A stretch of DNA of 7,368 nucleotides from an uncultured Clostridium sp. (GTDB lineage Bacteria; Bacillota_A; Clostridia; Lachnospirales; Lachnospiraceae): the NCBI GenBank assembly GCA_947174825.1, contig CAMWKN010000069.1, positions 1-7,368 on the forward strand, in the 5' to 3' direction. Positions within the stretch are counted from its first letter, which is position 1. Every line of letters starts with the position of its first letter. The position numbers and the translations under genes were made by a program. The notes under the pieces were generated by a model. The model searched no databases, was not told the origin of the DNA, and saw nothing but the letters and a program-made list of their open reading frames with translations. This document shows, piece by piece, positions 1 through 5,906 of this stretch.

Positions 1-510
1 GTACATGAACTGGTGGACCAAGCTGTGGGAGGCGTATTGTTTATTGATGAGGCGTATGCTCTGGTCAATCCGGATGTACCTAATGATTTTGGTATGGAGG
101 CAGTGGACACCCTGGTTAAGCTGATGGAAGATCATAGGGATGATCTGGTTATTATCGTTGCCGGATATACGGAGGAGATGAAATCCTTTTTGAAATGTAA
201 CACCGGTCTGGTGTCACGCTTTAATAAGTTTATAAATTTTCCAAATTATTCCAATCAGGAGTTGCTGGAAATTTTGGATGTGATGGCGTCAAATGCAGGT
301 CTGACCATTGAACAGGATGCAAAGGAAGCTATTGGACACCGGTTGGAACAGATGGATCCCGAACAAAAGGAAGAATTTGGTAATGCCAGAGGGATCCGTA
401 ATATGTTTGAAAAAATTGTTATGAATCAGGCAAATCGTTTGATTACCCAGTCACATCCTAGCAGGGAAATGCTTATGACAATACTAAAAGACGATATTGT
501 GCAAGATTGA
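1..510 (+). CDS. AAA+ ATPase of the SpoVK/CbbX family, C-terminal part (5' end outside window)
   Basis: The reading frame is open from base 1 and ends at TGA 508-510, giving 169 visible residues of the end of an AAA+ module. Walker B is GGVLFIDEAYAL (residues 10-21), with acidic pair D16-E17. A sensor-1 strand ends in AGY (54-56). The arginine-finger segment TGLVSRF (68-74) fits the family's PGLxSRF. The sensor-2 helix GNARGIRNMFE (127-137) is typical of CbbX/SpoVK proteins. Walker A lies upstream of the window. The family forms hexameric ring ATPases that remodel protein partners; SpoVK acts in Bacillus spore maturation and CbbX reactivates Rubisco. Rubisco activation is unlikely here, since nothing in the context suggests it. 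Because the N-terminus is missing I cannot tell a single-domain SpoVK from the longer multi-AAA proteins of Clostridia, so no symbol is given. Family call is firm; role is inferred. Confidence 0.9.
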   Translation, partial: VHELVDQAVGGVLFIDEAYALVNPDVPNDFGMEAVDTLVKLMEDHRDDLVIIVAGYTEEMKSFLKCNTGLVSRFNKFINFPNYSNQELLEILDVMASNAGLTIEQDAKEAIGHRLEQMDPEQKEEFGNARGIRNMFEKIVMNQANRLITQSHPSREMLMTILKDDIVQD

Positions 511-535
511 CCATGCACATGCGATATGGTATAAT
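507..535 (+). promoter_or_regulatory. Near-consensus sigma-A promoter with extended -10, upstream of rsmD
   Basis: The -35 box is TTGACC (507-512, 5 of 6 matches to TTGACA). A spacer of exactly 17 bases (513-529) leads to a perfect TATAAT (530-535). T527-G528 add the extended -10 motif (TGGTATAAT). The predicted transcription start is near 541-543. The -35 box overlaps the stop codon of the upstream ATPase, so this promoter separates rsmD and the following genes from it. Elements and spacing are read directly; activity is inferred. Confidence 0.82.
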
Positions 536-550
536 TCACAAAAGCAACGA

Positions 551-669
551 GCAATGCAACCACAGATAAAGATAAAATGCCTGCTTGCAGACAATTTTAT
601 CCTTATCTGTGGTTATAAGGCGACTGCCTGTGACCGAGCAAGACCGAAGGTGTTGCAAGGTTGCATTGC
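551..669. repeat. Outer inverted repeat GCAATGCAACC / GGTTGCATTGC
   Basis: Bases 551-561 and 659-669 are perfect 11-base reverse complements lying on either side of the long hairpin. Bases 558-561 are shared with the inner hairpin arm, so the two pairings compete for four bases, though 551-557 with 663-669 can form together with the inner stem. The right arm overlaps the TTGCAA repeat (666-671) and ends 4 bases before the rsmD ribosome binding site. Confidence 0.6.
558..614. repeat. Inverted repeat, 21-base arms with one mismatch
   Basis: The left arm at 558-578 (starting AACCACAGATAA) and the right arm at 594-614 (ending TTATCTGTGGTT) are reverse complements at 20 of 21 positions. The one mismatch is A570 against C602. 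The loop is 15 bases (579-593). In RNA this would be a stable hairpin of about 20 base pairs beginning some 16 nt after the predicted transcription start. No T run follows on either strand, so it does not look like an intrinsic terminator. Confidence 0.85.
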
Positions 670-673
670 AAAT

Positions 674-679
674 GGGAGA
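674..679 (+). promoter_or_regulatory. Ribosome binding site of rsmD
   Basis: GGGAGA lies 4 bases before ATG 684 (counted from its last base). It supports 684 over upstream in-frame TTG codons such as 585, which lies in the loop of the long hairpin and lacks a ribosome binding site. Confidence 0.6.
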
Positions 680-683
680 ATTT

Positions 684-1244
684 ATGAAGGTAGTAGCAGG
701 TTCTGTGCGGGGATTTCGTTTGGTAGTTCCCTCTGGGAACAATACCAGACCCACATCCAATCGTATCAAAGAAACGTTATTTAATATCTTACAATGGGAT
801 GTGCCAGAAAGCCGGTTTTTAGATTTATTCAGCGGCAGTGGTGGTATTGCAGTGGAGGCCTTGAGCAGAGGAGCAGGCGAGGCGGTTCTGGTGGAATCTG
901 ATCGAGGAGCCTTACGTTGCATACGGGAGAATCTGGAACATACCGGGATGGAGAATCGGTCTTCTGTCATGGCAATGGATGTGATGCAGGCATTGCGAAG
1001 GCTTGATCAGATCGGAAAACCCTTTGATATTGTTTTTATGGATCCGCCCTATCGCAAAAAATGGGAAGAAAAAATTGTTCCATTTATTTTGCAATCTTCT
1101 CTGGTGAAGAAGGATACTTTAATTATTGTGGAGACTTCTCTGGATACCGATATCTCCTATATGCAGAATTATCCCTGTGAAATAGAGAGAATCAAAGAAT
1201 ACAAGTCCAACCAGCATGTGTTTTTGCGGGTTGGAGCCAGATAG
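684..1244 (+). CDS. rsmD: 16S rRNA (guanine966-N2)-methyltransferase RsmD
   Basis: Predicted 186-residue protein, normal for the family (about 180-200). It transfers a methyl group from S-adenosylmethionine to N2 of G966 (E. coli numbering) of 16S rRNA during 30S assembly in the cytoplasm. Visible motifs are the N-terminal VAGSVRG (4-10), the RsmD-typical TRPTSNRIKETLFNIL (21-36), the SAM-binding motif I LDLFSGSGG (46-54), the acidic motif II end VESD (70-73), and the catalytic DPPY (120-123) of amino-group N-methyltransferases. The start is chosen from the family-typical N-terminus and the ribosome binding site at 674-679. It opens the run rsmD-coaD, a pairing common in Firmicutes, with 14 bases to coaD. 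It ends in TAG directly followed by a second in-frame TAG. Expression probably comes from the promoter at 507-535 through the structured leader. Confidence 0.95.
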   Translation: MKVVAGSVRGFRLVVPSGNNTRPTSNRIKETLFNILQWDVPESRFLDLFSGSGGIAVEALSRGAGEAVLVESDRGALRCIRENLEHTGMENRSSVMAMDVMQALRRLDQIGKPFDIVFMDPPYRKKWEEKIVPFILQSSLVKKDTLIIVETSLDTDISYMQNYPCEIERIKEYKSNQHVFLRVGAR

Positions 1245-1258
1245 TAGGTGATGTAGTG

Positions 1259-1729
1259 ATGAGTAAGGCAGTTTTTCCGGGCAGTTTTGATCCGGTTACA
1301 GTGGGTCATATGGATTTGATTCGACGTGCAGCCCGAATGTTTGATGAATTGGTTGTTGCTGTACTGATTAATGTATCCAAGAACCCCTTAGGAACTTTAG
1401 AAGAACGGGTTGAATTATTAGAGGAATTGGTTCGAGAAATGCCGGGAGTTAGCGTACAACCTTTTGAGGGATTGCTGGTAGATTTTGTGCAGAAGACAGG
1501 AGCCACTGCTGTAGTACGTGGATTGCGTACAGCAGTAGATTTTGAATATGAGCTTCCTTTGGCACAGACAAATTACCATTTATATACACAGGCAGATACC
1601 GTTTTTTTGGCAACCGCACCAGAATATTCCTATATCAGTTCCAGTGGCGTCAAAGAGATTTTGGCGTTTCATGGAGATATTCGGGGAATGGTTCCAGAGT
1701 CAGTTTATCAGTGGTTACAGACAAAATAG
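1259..1729 (+). CDS. coaD: Phosphopantetheine adenylyltransferase CoaD
   Basis: Predicted 156-residue protein, typical of the family (about 160). It joins 4'-phosphopantetheine and ATP to give dephospho-CoA and pyrophosphate, the penultimate step of coenzyme A synthesis, as a cytosolic hexamer. The nucleotidyltransferase signature GSFDPVTVGH (8-17) carries the TxGH motif with H17. The substrate-binding VRGLR (86-90) is followed by DFEYE (94-98), and the second nucleotide-binding motif ISSS (126-129) follows PEYSY. The stretch after FEYE reads LPLAQTN where many homologues have QMAxxN, a mild substitution. ATG 1259 is preferred because AGGTGA (1246-1251) lies 7 bases upstream. An adjoining in-frame GTG at 1256 would add one residue. 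It follows rsmD by 14 bases, so co-transcription is likely. Confidence 0.96.
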   Translation: MSKAVFPGSFDPVTVGHMDLIRRAARMFDELVVAVLINVSKNPLGTLEERVELLEELVREMPGVSVQPFEGLLVDFVQKTGATAVVRGLRTAVDFEYELPLAQTNYHLYTQADTVFLATAPEYSYISSSGVKEILAFHGDIRGMVPESVYQWLQTK

Positions 1730-1756
1730 ACAGGGATAAGGGTAGCTTTGATCTAC

Positions 1757-1763
1757 AAGGAGG
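1757..1763 (+). promoter_or_regulatory. Strong ribosome binding site deciding the start of the coiled-coil gene
   Basis: AAGGAGG lies 5 bases before ATG 1769 and 11 before in-frame ATG 1775. It excludes the in-frame TTG at 1748, which is upstream of the site. No terminator or clear promoter is visible in the 39-base gap after coaD. Confidence 0.8.
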
Positions 1764-1768
1764 TACAT

Positions 1769-2401
1769 ATGCAGATGAACAGTAGAATTGAGCAGAAGAT
1801 AGGGGACATCTATGAATTTATTGAAAGTTGTAAGCCGCAGGTTCTTTCCAGTACGAATGTCGTAGTGTCAAAGAATGATTTATACGATTTGTTGGATGAT
1901 TTGCGCAGAGATGTACCAGATGAGATCAAACGCTATCAAAAGATTCTGAATCAGCGGGATAAGATTCTGGAGGATGCAGAGACGAAAGCATCCGCTTTAC
2001 TGCTGGAAGCACAGGAACAATATAAGGCGATGGTAGAGGAACACAGCATTATGCAGGAGGCATATCAGCAGGCAGATGGTACCATTGCACAGGCAAATGC
2101 AGAGGCAGAACGTATTGTTGAAGCAGCCAGAAGGCAGGCAGATGAGATCTTGAATGGTGCTGTTTATTATACGACAGATATGTTGGAAATGGCAGAAAAG
2201 ACCATTGCCAGGGCATATGAGAGTACTATGAATAATTCTCGTGCACTGGAAACGGCATTGAGTGGACATTTGGATATTATCAGGAGAAACAAGGCGGAAT
2301 TGACTGGTGTAGAGCCTGTGTCCGATAAAGCAGAGACAGAGGATGTTTCAGAATCTGAAGTAGCTACTGATGAGGAAAGGACAGAGGATCAGTATGAGTA
2401 A
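1769..2401 (+). CDS. Coiled-coil protein of unknown function, coupled to zapA
   Basis: Predicted 210 residues with no signal peptide or membrane segment. The N-terminal part (1-50) includes SKNDLYDLLDDLRRDVP (34-50), which reads like a short helical module. Residues about 51-150 are a nearly unbroken charged, alanine-, glutamate- and glutamine-rich helix expected to form a coiled coil, including EAERIVEAARRQADEIL (112-128). Residues about 181-210 are an acidic disordered tail. The general look resembles DivIVA/GpsB-like or ATP-synthase-b-like helices, and such proteins are often annotated 'ATPase' without support; no nucleotide-binding motif is present. The stop codon overlaps the start of the zapA-like gene by 8 bases, implying translational coupling, so a role in division or envelope organisation is a reasonable but unproven inference. 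Confidence 0.85.
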   Translation: MQMNSRIEQKIGDIYEFIESCKPQVLSSTNVVVSKNDLYDLLDDLRRDVPDEIKRYQKILNQRDKILEDAETKASALLLEAQEQYKAMVEEHSIMQEAYQQADGTIAQANAEAERIVEAARRQADEILNGAVYYTTDMLEMAEKTIARAYESTMNNSRALETALSGHLDIIRRNKAELTGVEPVSDKAETEDVSESEVATDEERTEDQYE

Positions 2402-3203
2402 AGCAATTGATGTGGAAGTGCTGATTGGAGACAGACAGTATACGATCAGTGGAGTGGAAGGCAGTGAGTATATTCAGAAAATAGCCACGCATATCAATGG
2501 AAAACTTGCAGAGTTTCGGAAACAAGAGGGCTATGCAACCTTGGACGTTGATATGAAGAATATACTATTGGCGATTAATCTTTCGGACGATTATTATAAA
2601 GCTATGGAGGAATTGCAGGAAGTACGGGCAGAATATCAGGATAAAGAAAGAGAAATCTTTGATATGAAGCATGAGCTGGTATCCATGCAGTCCAAAATGG
2701 ACAAGTTGGTAGAGGAATCCAATCAGATCAAGGTGCAACAAAATGAAGATGAGCATAGCGTGATCCGTATGGAGGCAAAGTATGAGCAGGCTTCCCAGAA
2801 TGAAGAAAAAAGCCGCCTGGAACTGACCAGACTGGAAAAGCGGCTGAAGATGGTACAGGAAGCGGAGCAGCGTGCCCAGACAAAGAAAAAAGAATTGGAG
2901 AAAGAGTTAGAGGAGCAGAAGAAACTGCTGCAGAAATTATCTTCCTATGCAGAGGAGGGAGATCTGGAGGCAATACAGACAGAGCTGGCACATGTGGAAC
3001 CGGAACAGGAAACGGCAGAGCAGACAAAAACGGATAATGGAATTATTGAAACTGCTGATTCCGAAAATACCATTATCGGCACTGCTGTAGAAGAAACGAA
3101 CCAGAAGGAAAATGCAGATTCATCTGTTGACGGTAATACAAATAATGCTGGGACAAGAAAAACCAAAAGTAAAAAATCATCCCGGAAATCCAGACGTAGA
3201 TAA
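2394..3203 (+). CDS. zapA: ZapA-like cell division protein with long coiled-coil extension
   Basis: Predicted 269 residues. Residues 1-100 match the ZapA pattern: the N-terminal strand module with VEVLIGDRQYTISG (7-20), then the helix ILLAINLSDDYYKAMEEL (57-74), which corresponds to the family's ALNIADEL-type segment. ZapA binds FtsZ and promotes bundling of filaments in the Z ring. Ordinary ZapA has roughly 85-110 residues. Here a charged coiled coil runs to about 185, then an acidic low-complexity stretch (about 186-250), then a strongly basic tail (254-269, ending SRKSRRR). The start ATG 2394 lies inside the end of the coiled-coil gene, with AGAGG (2383-2387) 6 bases upstream; in-frame codons from 2370 have no better site. 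The domain is recognisable. Whether this long form acts as classical ZapA is uncertain. Confidence 0.85.
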   Translation: MSKAIDVEVLIGDRQYTISGVEGSEYIQKIATHINGKLAEFRKQEGYATLDVDMKNILLAINLSDDYYKAMEELQEVRAEYQDKEREIFDMKHELVSMQSKMDKLVEESNQIKVQQNEDEHSVIRMEAKYEQASQNEEKSRLELTRLEKRLKMVQEAEQRAQTKKKELEKELEEQKKLLQKLSSYAEEGDLEAIQTELAHVEPEQETAEQTKTDNGIIETADSENTIIGTAVEETNQKENADSSVDGNTNNAGTRKTKSKKSSRKSRRR

Positions 3204-3222
3204 AAATGAGTGGACAAATACA

Positions 3223-3286
3223 GGGTTGTCACAGGAAACATCAAGATGTATATGTTGCATTGTTTCCTGTGGCAACCCCGTGTTTT
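3223..3286 (+). terminator. Probable intrinsic terminator after zapA
   Basis: An 18-base-pair stem (3223-3240 with 3261-3278) has only one G-T (G-U) pair and no other mismatch, and encloses a 20-base loop. It starts 20 bases after the zapA stop. Bases 3283-3286 are TTTT, a short run separated from the stem by four bases. An extra three pairs (3220-3222 with 3281-3283) could close the gap across a 2-base bulge. The position between two genes with separate signals supports termination. The weak T run and large loop lower the confidence. Confidence 0.6.
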
Positions 3287-3323
3287 AGTCAAGGATTGTT
3301 TGTGCTATGAGCAACATAGATAT

Positions 3324-3332
3324 TGGTATATT
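3324..3332 (+). promoter_or_regulatory. Possible extended -10 promoter for the U32 gene
   Basis: TATATT (3327-3332) is preceded by TGG (3324-3326), an extended -10 arrangement, but no good -35 box lies 17 bases upstream. An alternative pair is TTGTTT (3296-3301) with GATATT (3319-3324) at 17-base spacing. Either would start transcription shortly before the ribosome binding site at 3345-3351. The placement after a terminator suggests a promoter is needed here; the exact one is uncertain. Confidence 0.4.
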
Positions 3333-3344
3333 TGTTATTTGCAA

Positions 3345-3351
3345 AAGGAGG
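3345..3351 (+). promoter_or_regulatory. Strong ribosome binding site fixing the U32 start
   Basis: AAGGAGG lies 8 bases before ATG 3360. The frame is open back to 3210, but that stretch covers the terminator hairpin and has no such site, so a longer N-terminus is rejected. Confidence 0.85.
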
Positions 3352-3359
3352 CTTGCTGC

Positions 3360-5906
3360 ATGAGTACAGTTATGAAAGAGAAACCGGAAATTTTGGCGCC
3401 GGCAGGTTCCTATGCTGGTTTACAGGCTGCAGTTGCGGCGGGTTGCGATGCTGTTTATATTGGAGGCATGCAATTTGGTGCCAGGGCTTATGCAGATAAT
3501 CCGGATACCCAGACGATGATTCGGGCAATCGAGTATTGCCATTTGCATGGTGTGAAATTGTATCTTACGGTTAATACTCTATTAAAGGATCAGGAATTGC
3601 AGGTTTCGCTTTATAATTATATGAAACCATTTTATGAAGCTGGATTAGATGCTGTCATCGTACAGGATCTGGGTGTGGTAAGGGCATTACATCGATGGTT
3701 TCCAGATCTGGATCTGCATGCCAGTACGCAAATGAATTTAGTTATGGGGAAGGGAATGGATCGCCTGAAACAATATGGAATTACCAGAATTGTGCCAGCG
3801 AGGGAACTTTCTTTGGGGGAACTGGAACAGATGCGGCAGGATACCGATCTGGAATTGGAAGTTTTTGTACATGGTGCCTTGTGTTACTGCTATTCCGGAC
3901 GGTGTTTATTTAGCAGTATGCAGGGAGGGCGTAGCGGAAATCGTGGCAGATGTACACAGCCTTGCCGGATGCTTTATCATGGTCAGGGGCAGCCGGGATA
4001 CTATCTCAGTCCAAAGGAATTATGTAATTTGTCGTATCTTCCAGAACTGATCTGCGCTGGTGTGAATTCCTTTAAGATTGAGGGCAGAATGAAGAGACCG
4101 GAATATGCAGCATTTGTCACTTCGCTTTATCGCTATTATGTGGATCTTTACCAGGAATTGGGGCAGGATGGGTTTCACCAGTGGCAGCAGGAACATCAGG
4201 AACAGTGGCAGGATGACAGGCGGAAACTGGCAGAGTTGTATAACAGGGAGGGCTTTACCAGCGGTTATTTGCAGGGGAAAGCTGGCATGGGAGATAACAG
4301 GAAAATGGAATCTGCCAGCATGTTGGCTATGAAGCGTTCTCGTCATGGCGGTGTGAAAGTGGGTACTGTTGTGTCAGTGGATGCCCGCTCTGTGGTGTAT
4401 CGTTTGGAACGAGAGATTGTGGCGCAGGATGTGGTAGAATTTCGTGATTCTGCCGGAAAGACTATTTATGAATATACAGTTGGTACGGGCAGCCGATGTG
4501 GAGATCAAGTTCTTGCCCGTTATCAAAGAGGATGCCGGATCCGTGTGGGAGATGGGGTATATCGTACCAGACATCAGCAATTACTGGATGAGATAGATAG
4601 AAATTATCTTGGGGTGGAAGATTCACTGCCGATCAGTGGAACTTTTGTGGCGGAGGAGGGAAAGGCATGTACCTTAACTCTTAGCCGTCTTGATTGCACG
4701 ATAAACTTTAGCGGTGATGTGGTTTCACCAGCTATGAAACAGCCGGCAACAGAGGAGTCCGTGCGAAAAGCCTTATGTCAAACCGGGGACAGTAAGTTTT
4801 CTTTTGAGGACTTGGAGATTGTGCTTCGGGGAAGTATTTTTTTACCAGTGGGCATGTTAAAGAAGATGAGACGGGCTGCCTTGCAGGACTTGGAAAATGC
4901 ATTATTGTCTGGCAGCCGGAGAACCGCACTGGAGAAGCCGGAGAGCGGAGATGTTATCGAAAGGATGCAGATAAATGAGAAGCGTGCTGAAGATAACACG
5001 GAGCTAATGTCAATAACGGGAGAAACTGGTAGTGATGATGCCAAGAATACAGCGCAGCAGAACGATATACATACGACAGGGGTAGTGCAGGGGAAAGAGC
5101 CAGTTTATAGCGCAGCTATTATGACATGGGAGCAGTTGCAGCTGGTTTTATCTGAGAAAACGGTGCAGGAGCTTATTCTGCGGATGGATCAGATGACAGA
5201 TGATGAGTTGGAAAGGGCAGCTGTTCAGGTACGGGATTCTGGTAAAAGGCTGGTTCTGGGGATGCCTGCGATCTGGCGAAATCAGACATGGCAGCGCTAT
5301 GCAGAACAGTATGACAGACAGGAAGGGATTTTTTGGAAAATCCACCCGGATGCATATCTGATTCAGAATATGGAATCTCTGAGTTTTTTGCAGGAAGTAG
5401 TGGGAGCATCCTTATCGCAGATTCGGACAGATGCCAGTCTCTATGTGATGAACCGGGAAGCGGAAAAATGGTGGCAGGAACAGGGGATTCGTCAGACAAC
5501 ACTGCCATGGGAGCTGACAGGCAGCGAATGGCAGCAGTCAGCACATAAAGAACTACAGCAGGTTATTATTTATGGGCATATTCCCTTGATGGTTTCCGCA
5601 CAATGTCTTGCTTGCAATACCGGGCACTGTAAGAGAACGGAGCAGGATGCTTGCAGGCAGTTGCCATTTCAGGGAGAGAAGAAACGCCGTTTTTTGGCTG
5701 TCAATTATTGCAAATACTGTTATAATATCATTTATCAGGGGCTGCCTTTTTCGATTCAGCGGGAGACAGAGACATTAGGTCAGCAAGGTTTTTGCCAGCA
5801 GCGCTATGAGTTTACTGTGGAGACGGCGGAACAGGTACGGCGGATTTTGGCGGGGCATGTTCCAGAGCAGATTGAGATAGGGCATTATGAACAGGATGTA
5901 TATTAA
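3360..5906 (+). CDS. U32-family protein with DUF3656-type domain (RlhA-like)
   Basis: Predicted 848 residues. The N-terminal U32 barrel (about 10-265) has EILAPAGS (10-17), HASTQMN (120-126) and the U32 signature EVFVHGALCYCYSGRC (167-182), then SGNRGRCTQPCR (192-203) and FKIEGRMKRPEY (238-249). A beta-rich DUF3656-like region spans about 330-520, a hydrophilic low-complexity linker about 525-580, and a C-terminal region 582-848 has cysteines 749, 752, 757, 765, 784 and 787. Cysteines 175, 182, 198, 202 and 222 fall where U32 proteins bind an iron-sulfur cluster. The family was first called peptidase (collagenase-like). The E. coli member with U32 plus DUF3656, RlhA (YdcP), is needed for hydroxylation of 23S rRNA C2501; other members, TrhP, modify tRNA. 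RNA hydroxylation is therefore more likely than proteolysis. E. coli RlhA is shorter (about 650 residues). Orthology is not certain, so no symbol is given. Confidence 0.9.
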   Translation: MSTVMKEKPEILAPAGSYAGLQAAVAAGCDAVYIGGMQFGARAYADNPDTQTMIRAIEYCHLHGVKLYLTVNTLLKDQELQVSLYNYMKPFYEAGLDAVIVQDLGVVRALHRWFPDLDLHASTQMNLVMGKGMDRLKQYGITRIVPARELSLGELEQMRQDTDLELEVFVHGALCYCYSGRCLFSSMQGGRSGNRGRCTQPCRMLYHGQGQPGYYLSPKELCNLSYLPELICAGVNSFKIEGRMKRPEYAAFVTSLYRYYVDLYQELGQDGFHQWQQEHQEQWQDDRRKLAELYNREGFTSGYLQGKAGMGDNRKMESASMLAMKRSRHGGVKVGTVVSVDARSVVYRLEREIVAQDVVEFRDSAGKTIYEYTVGTGSRCGDQVLARYQRGCRIRVGDGVYRTRHQQLLDEIDRNYLGVEDSLPISGTFVAEEGKACTLTLSRLDCTINFSGDVVSPAMKQPATEESVRKALCQTGDSKFSFEDLEIVLRGSIFLPVGMLKKMRRAALQDLENALLSGSRRTALEKPESGDVIERMQINEKRAEDNTELMSITGETGSDDAKNTAQQNDIHTTGVVQGKEPVYSAAIMTWEQLQLVLSEKTVQELILRMDQMTDDELERAAVQVRDSGKRLVLGMPAIWRNQTWQRYAEQYDRQEGIFWKIHPDAYLIQNMESLSFLQEVVGASLSQIRTDASLYVMNREAEKWWQEQGIRQTTLPWELTGSEWQQSAHKELQQVIIYGHIPLMVSAQCLACNTGHCKRTEQDACRQLPFQGEKKRRFLAVNYCKYCYNIIYQGLPFSIQRETETLGQQGFCQQRYEFTVETAEQVRRILAGHVPEQIEIGHYEQDVY

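Larger units (their letters stand above)
542..683 (+). promoter_or_regulatory. Structured 5' leader of rsmD, unidentified
   Basis: About 140 nt lie between the predicted transcription start and the rsmD start codon. They contain a long near-perfect hairpin (558-578 with 594-614), a second inverted repeat whose arms sit near the two ends of the leader (551-561 with 659-669), a small hairpin 618-621/626-629 with a GACT loop, a direct repeat GACCGA (632-637 and 642-647), and a possible TTGCAA self-pairing (653-658 with 666-671) just before the ribosome binding site. I matched it to no riboswitch or T-box consensus that I know; the T-box AGGGTGGNACCGCG element is absent. No intrinsic terminator with a T run lies before rsmD, so any control would more likely act on translation or RNA stability. 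Function is inferred. Confidence 0.5.

Noticed and set aside
542..683. T-box or classical transcription attenuator in the rsmD leader
   Set aside because: No T-box consensus element and no hairpin followed by a T run is present before rsmD.
497..784. 95-residue + strand ORF running through the leader into rsmD
   Set aside because: It starts with GTG inside the ATPase gene, has no ribosome binding site, crosses the hairpin and overlaps rsmD in another frame.
536..970. 144-residue ORF on the minus strand over the leader and the start of rsmD
   Set aside because: It lies opposite the well-supported rsmD, has no family resemblance, and its composition fits a shadow of the + strand gene.
3210..3359. 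N-terminal extension of the U32 protein back to 3210
   Set aside because: This stretch contains the terminator hairpin. The strong AAGGAGG at 3345-3351 and the family-like N-terminus fix the start at 3360.
4020..4346. 108-residue minus-strand ORF opposite the U32 gene
   Set aside because: It is a shadow of the conserved U32 region and has no independent support.
5173..5544. 123-residue minus-strand ORF opposite the U32 gene
   Set aside because: It has no recognisable domain, and the + strand coding is strongly supported by family motifs up to residue 848.
3360..5906. Collagenase or secreted virulence protease reading of the U32 protein
   Set aside because: There is no signal peptide or known protease active site. 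The U32 plus DUF3656 architecture and cysteine pattern fit RNA-hydroxylating relatives better.
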